A DNA stretch of 64,000 nucleotides from Callorhinus ursinus (Eukaryota > Chordata > Mammalia > Carnivora > Otariidae), in assembly GCF_003265705.1 (NCBI RefSeq), contig NW_020313057.1, positions 7,986,450 to 8,050,449 on the forward strand. Direction: 5' to 3'. A program made the translations under genes and the position numbers. Below are positions 59,197 to 64,000 of the stretch, one piece after another. Position 1 is the stretch's first letter. Each line of letters begins with the position of its first letter. The notes beneath the pieces were generated by a model. The model saw only the letters and a program-made list of their open reading frames with translations, was not told the DNA's origin and did not search any database.

Positions 59197-60539
59197 AGGA
59201 AATAATTTGTAGTTTTTAAAATAGTTTTGTTGTTGTTGCTGTTAGACTTTTATTAACTGAAACTGTAGGAAAATCAGTCTTCTCTACCTGGTAAAACAAA
59301 AAACATGTTTCAAAATGTATAAATTCAGAAGTTCTTTGATCTAAAGCTTGCAAACCTTTACTTTGAGTAAACTTTAAAAAGTGGCATTTTAAAATTCTTA
59401 AATATTTATTAGAGAAGAGGGGAAGCCAACTCACAATTATAGAATATATAAATGTGTTAGACTCTGATATAAGTGCTTACTTGTATAATTTATTTGATAG
59501 ATTTTCTGGTTTAAACTTTATTTATGGGCTATAATGCATACAAATTATCATAAAAATAAATGGTGTTTCAAAATCTCTTTATATAGCTCTGGAAAATTGA
59601 TGGTTTTACTTTTAAAAATAACTAATGAAGGAAGAACACCTTTCTGATTTCTGTGTTTTGTTTACCTTTCTCTTTCAGTACTACACTCTAAGCCACCACT
59701 CTACATTGTACTTACCCTAATTCTGTTTTTGCATTACAGAGTTCACTTGTGTCCTGTGTCACTTATATAATCAATGGGATAGTATCACTGACAAAAACTT
59801 AATTACATGAAAACTGCCCCAGAACTACTTGTTGCAAGTGCTTGAGTAGGTAATTCCATGATGACACTATGTCTATGACTCCATGAAATGGACACCAAAG
59901 ATACCTTATTTAGAAGTAGTCACAGGACGTTAGGGGTAAAGGGGCTTATGGCATCATATCTTAATTCTCTTTAATAGAGGAGACTACACCAGAATGCTTA
60001 AATAATTTTTTTCTAATGAGAATCAGCAACAGAGTTGAGACTGAATGCCAAGTCTGCTAATTTCTGCTTGTGTATACAATGTTCTCTCAATATTCCTGCA
60101 TGTATACATAGTGTATACATAATATGTTCACCAGCATTGGTTTTGAGACTTATAATTAACAGTGGTCAAAGGCACTCTACATACAATTTGGGTGTGGGAC
60201 CAAATTAACCACCAGTATTCTGTCTATCCAAGGGCTACAGATTGTATCTCTGTGAAATGACCCAGTGAACTGATTTAGTCCTTAAAGCATTTTGTCCAAA
60301 CCAGTCTCTCACCCTATTCCTTAAGGGTGTAGGGCTGCAGTCACTAGTAAACACTTAGCATCCTTTGTAATGCAGCTCCAACAAGCTCAGTCCAGACTAA
60401 AATAGGAGAAAAAAAATCAAATCTACCAATCAGAGAGAAAGTAGCTGCAGTTTTCCCTTTACTTATTTATATTTATGACATACCTTAGGTTTGTATATTT
60501 AAAAGCCAACCAGTCAATGCCTTTAAATAATTTTACAGA
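59197..60539. other. Mostly unassigned DNA
   Basis: A weak minus-strand MIR may lie at 59960-60060. No gene recognised. Confidence 0.4.
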
Positions 60540-60650
60540 ACTTGAGAACTGGCAGAGAATCTAGTAATCACCCAACCCTACATATGAAGGAAATGTAGCC
60601 TACTGAGAAAACCTGGCTTTCTCAAGTTCACAGTGAATTAGTAATACAGC
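60540..60650 (-). mobile_element. MIR-like fragment
   Basis: 'ggaaatgtagcctactgagaa' and 'ctcaagttcacagtgaatta' resemble reverse-complement MIR. Its right end is the target of two later insertions. Confidence 0.4.
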
Positions 60651-60667
60651 TGAAGCAAGTTCATCTT

Positions 60668-60869
60668 TTTTTTTAAGACTTATTTATTTATTTTGAGAGA
60701 GTGAGAATGAGAGAGAGAGGGAGAGTACATGAGAGGGGGGAGGGTTAGAGGGAGAAGCAGGCTCCCCGCCGAGCAGGGAGCCCAATGCGGGACTCGATCC
60801 CAGGACTCCAGGATCATGACCTGAGCCGAAGGCAGTCGTGCTTAACCAACTGAGCCACCCAGGCGCCCC
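60668..60869 (-). mobile_element. Can-SINE, class A, complete
   Basis: Minus-strand class A SINE. Bounded by target copies 1 and 2 of 'tgaagcaagttcatctt' (60651-60667 and 60870-60886). A small 'tg' insertion sits in the head ('ggcagtcgtgcttaacc'). Confidence 0.97.
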
Positions 60870-60886
60870 TGAAGCAAGTTCATCTT

Positions 60887-61221
60887 TTTTTTTTTTAATT
60901 TTTTATTGTTATGTTAATCACCATATATTACATCATTAGTTTTTGATGCAGTGTTCCATGATTCATTGTTTGTTCATAACACCCAGTGCTCCATGCAGAA
61001 CGTGCCCTCCTCAATACCCATCACCAGGCTAACCCATCCCCCCACCCCCCCTACCCTCTAGAACCCTCAGTTTGTTTTTCAGAGTCCATCATCTCTCATG
61101 GTTCGTCTCCCCCTCTGACATACTCCCCTTTTCTTCCTCTCCTGTTATCTTCTTCTTTTCCTTTTTTCTTAAAATATGTTGCGTTATTTGTTTCAGAAGT
61201 ACAGATCTGTGATTCAACAGT
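60887..61221 (-). mobile_element. Young L1 3' end, 5'-truncated
   Basis: 335-bp minus-strand L1 3' UTR with T-rich left end (poly(A) of its strand). Bounded by target copies 2 and 3 of 'tgaagcaagttcatctt' (60870-60886 and 61222-61238). Confidence 0.97.
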
Positions 61222-61238
61222 TGAAGCAAGTTCATCTT

Positions 61239-61715
61239 AAATGAAATACTGTAATATTTCTACTGCTTCTAAAGTCAACGGAATGTTTAAATGAGTAATC
61301 TAAAAGTATAGTATGTTATTTTTATATGTATAAAAAATTAACCTGAACTACTCAGAATTCACTCAAAATGACCACTTAGTTGACATTTGAAATATATCTT
61401 AGGTTCCATCTGTAGATGTCAGTTTGTTTTAAAGAGTAAGTAGGATAAGTAAGCTACAAAGTTTCCTTTTTTAAAAATATACCATAAGAAGGATAATAAA
61501 ATTTGAACTCTGTAGCATAAAATGTTCTCTGTGAGCCACTAGAACATTTTTGTTTAATGAATGGCCATTTTTAATATTCTATAGCAACAGTTTTTTTTTA
61601 GGACAATAAAATAGTGTCACTATTTGGCTTAAGAAAATAATTTGAAAGCTATCAGAGAATTTATTCTGAAACTAAGAAGTAGCAATAGTCATACCCTTGC
61701 CCTGTTTAAGTCTTT
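61239..61715. other. Unassigned DNA
   Basis: No recognised feature. Confidence 0.4.
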
Positions 61716-61719
61716 AAGT

Positions 61720-63110
61720 ATCTTTGGGAAGATCACTCTGATAGAGGTGGGAAGAGTTGGTTGGATGATGGTGGAAATTTATTAGAAGCAAGAATCCTAC
61801 TGGGCCAGGCAGTAAATCTGTAAATAAACTTACAAATATCTATTGTGAAGCTTACATTTAAGCAGGGGGAGACACACTAGAACAATAAACATAATAGATA
61901 AGTAAACATATACTATGTTAGAAAAGAATAAGTACAACAGACAAATATAGTACACAGTAAAGAGAATTTAAGTTCTTGGAATAAAGGGCATGTTCCAGGT
62001 TTATAAGATGCTCAAAATTAGTTTCATTAAAAAGAACACATTTGAACAAACAATAGGAATATATGGAGGAGAATAAAACTCAGCTGTGGGGAAAAAGCTT
62101 CTGTAATGGTCACAACTCTGTCTCATACCTGACATGTTTGAGAAACAACAAGGAGGTCTGCATGGCTAAAGAGAAGTGAAAAAAGGACAGAGTAATGGAG
62201 ATGAGATCAGAAAGTTAATGGGATCCTGATTATGTAAGAGCATCTAGGCCATTGTCAAGTCTTTGGCTTTTACTATGAGTGAAATGGGCAGACTGTGGAG
62301 TATTTTGAGCAGAGAAGTGACATGATTGTTCTCATGTTTTAAAAGGATCATTCTAGGAGCTCCGTCAAAATTACATTTTAAGAATGGGAGGAGCCTGGAA
62401 GCAGGGAGGTGGGTTAGGAGACAATTGCAGTAATCCAGGCAAGACAGTATGGTAGTAGTGAAGGTGGTAAGAAATGGTTACATTGTGGATGTTTTCTGAA
62501 TATAAAGCCAACATGATAGTCTGGCAGATTAGACGAGAAGGTGACAGAGAGAGAGGTGTGAGAATTGTTTCCTAGGCTTTTGCTGTGGACATCTGGAAAG
62601 ATGGGAGTTTTCAGCAATTGATATAGGGAAGGCTGTGGATGAAACAGGTTTGACTGGTTTCAGAAGGATAGAAGACAAGTTCAGTTTTGAATATGTTGAG
62701 TTCAATGTGCATATTAGATAACCAAGTGGAAATATTGAGTCAAGTTTGGAAGAGAGATCTGGTCTGGAGATAGAAATTTGAGAATACTGATGGTATTTAA
62801 AGCCACAGAACTAGACAAGATTGCCACAAAAAGCAAGTGAAGACTAAGAAAAGCAGAGAACCAAGGAGTGAAGCCTGGAACATTGGATCTGAGAGAAAAG
62901 AAGGAACCAGCTAAGGGATTTGAGAAGTAATCAGTAAGATGGGAGAAACACTAGAACAGGTGGTCCTGGAAGTCATGGGAAGAAAGTGTGTCAAGGTCAT
63001 GTGAGTGAGCAATTGTTTCAAATGATGCTGAGGTTGAGTAAAATGAGAATTGAGCATTGTTTTTTTAGCAAAGAAGAAATCATCGAAGGGTGATAACACA
63101 TACATATCTC
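61720..63110 (-). pseudogene. L2 LINE, ORF2 C-terminal region
   Basis: Ancient L2-type LINE in reverse orientation. On the plus strand the order is 'gagtattttgagcagagaagt', 'gacatgattgttctcatgttt', 'ttgcagtaatccaggcaaga', 'caagttcagttttgaatatg', 'aagtggaaatattgagtcaa', 'gtttcaaatgatgctgaggtt'. Read on the minus strand these are the reverse transcriptase thumb-side blocks of L2 ('..RLDYCN..'-like at about 62435). Many stops and indels; no coding function. Confidence 0.75.
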
Positions 63111-63299
63111 AGTTGGTCTAGGACACTCCCAAGTGATTACCATTGCAATTAACACACTCATTTGGGAGAAGAGAGATTGGAAACACTAAGTCGAGTGATG
63201 GAGGCCTGCATCATATGACTGAAAATTATTATGAGACAAGTTGGAAATTTGATTGTTCTGGTGTCAGATTTGAGAAAAAAAGTTATGTGTCCTAGCTCT

Positions 63300-63690
63300 G
63301 GCGCACATTTGGTATTGGTTCAGCTGGATAATGCTACCTACCGAGATGAAAAACACATAAGGAGGAAGAAATGGAGGGATGATTCAGAGATGATGGCTTC
63401 AGTTTAGAAGAATTGGTAGACCTACAAGTGAGCTCTTATATAAATTGAATCTCAACAGTGATGGATTTGTGATGAGAATTAGAATTCAGAAGAAAGAAAT
63501 GAGAGTTAAAGCAGAGGGGCACGATGTTGAGTACAAAGAAATGGTCAAGAATAGATAGCATCTTACGGCACAATTATTTCAAGTGTGAAGAAAGGAGACT
63601 AAGAATGATTAGGTCGATGGGAAGAAAACCAGAGTGGTGGTGTCCCTTAAGGTACTGGAGGAGATTTTCAAAAAGAATATTTCTGAAACC
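63300..63690 (-). mobile_element. Second L2 fragment
   Basis: 'aatgctacctaccgagatgaa' and 'gaagaaaaccagagtggtggtg' resemble L2 blocks already present at about 62610-62700 and 62935-63005. A second partial copy in the same orientation is likely; very diverged. Confidence 0.5.
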
Positions 63691-64000
63691 ACTCTGTGCC
63701 TTCAAGAATTCAGTTCTCGCTCATGGGTAAGGTTATATGGTTCCTTAAACTTAGATCCAATCCAGCAAATCTCTGAAACTTTTCCTATCCTCCAATCTGA
63801 ACTTGTTTTGTTTTGTTTCTGTTTTGTTTTATTAATCTTAGTGCGTAGTTTCTTACATGTTGCCTAATATCTGATATCTATTTCTTTAATAAGCCATTTT
63901 AAATTGAATTTTCAACTGGACTATATTCATTGTCAACATAGGGTCCCCAGAAGCTTTGTCCTTAATTTCTTCAGTTCCACAGTCACAGTCTTTCAGGGAA
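63691..64000. other. Unassigned DNA
   Basis: A (TTTTG)-type stretch lies at 63805-63835. Nothing else recognised. Confidence 0.4.

Overview
This window is nuclear DNA of a caniform carnivore, most likely an arctoid (bear, seal or weasel relative). The evidence is about twenty copies of the carnivore tRNA-derived SINE (Can-SINE/SINEC), recognised by a head reading like 'cctgggtggctcag', a B box like 'gggatcgagtcccg', a CT-rich body and an 'aaataaataaaatctt' tail. Several L1 copies carry the matching carnivore-type 3' end. The dog-specific SINEC_Cf type is not seen. No protein-coding gene, exon set, tRNA, rRNA or CRISPR array can be supported; the sequence reads as intergenic or deep intronic, AT-rich DNA. 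Repeat family names come from memory of consensus sequences and were not checked with a masking program. Sub-family names are therefore tentative.

Layout: 0-10 kb is repeat dense (MaLR LTR, five SINEs, then a minus-strand L1 with a 1.4 kb GC-rich 5' region, then an older L1 split by an LTR). 10-19 kb holds an inverted old L1, several MIRs, LTRs and a hAT-type MITE. 19-27 kb holds a head-only SINE, an LTR split by a short L1, and the youngest-looking element of the window, a 2.1 kb L1 with a 5' inversion and a long open piece of ORF2 (24.1-26.2 kb). 27-32.9 kb is mostly single-copy AT-rich DNA. 33-38 kb has another inverted L1, an LTR, a SINE broken by a 10-N assembly gap, and a 0.5 kb L1. 38-46 kb is mostly unique with microsatellites and a compound SINE. 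47-61 kb is again rich in SINEs and L1s, including two L1 3' ends facing each other and a SINE and L1 stacked on one target site. 61.7-63.7 kb is an old minus-strand L2.

The biology is retrotransposition history. L1 machinery moved both L1s and SINEs, and perfect target-site duplications of 10-18 bp let many insertions be bounded to the base. The clearest observation is at 60651-61238, where a 17-bp target sequence occurs three times because a SINE and an L1 used the same nick site in succession. Four L1s show the head-inverted structure expected from twin priming. No new coding or defence system was found.
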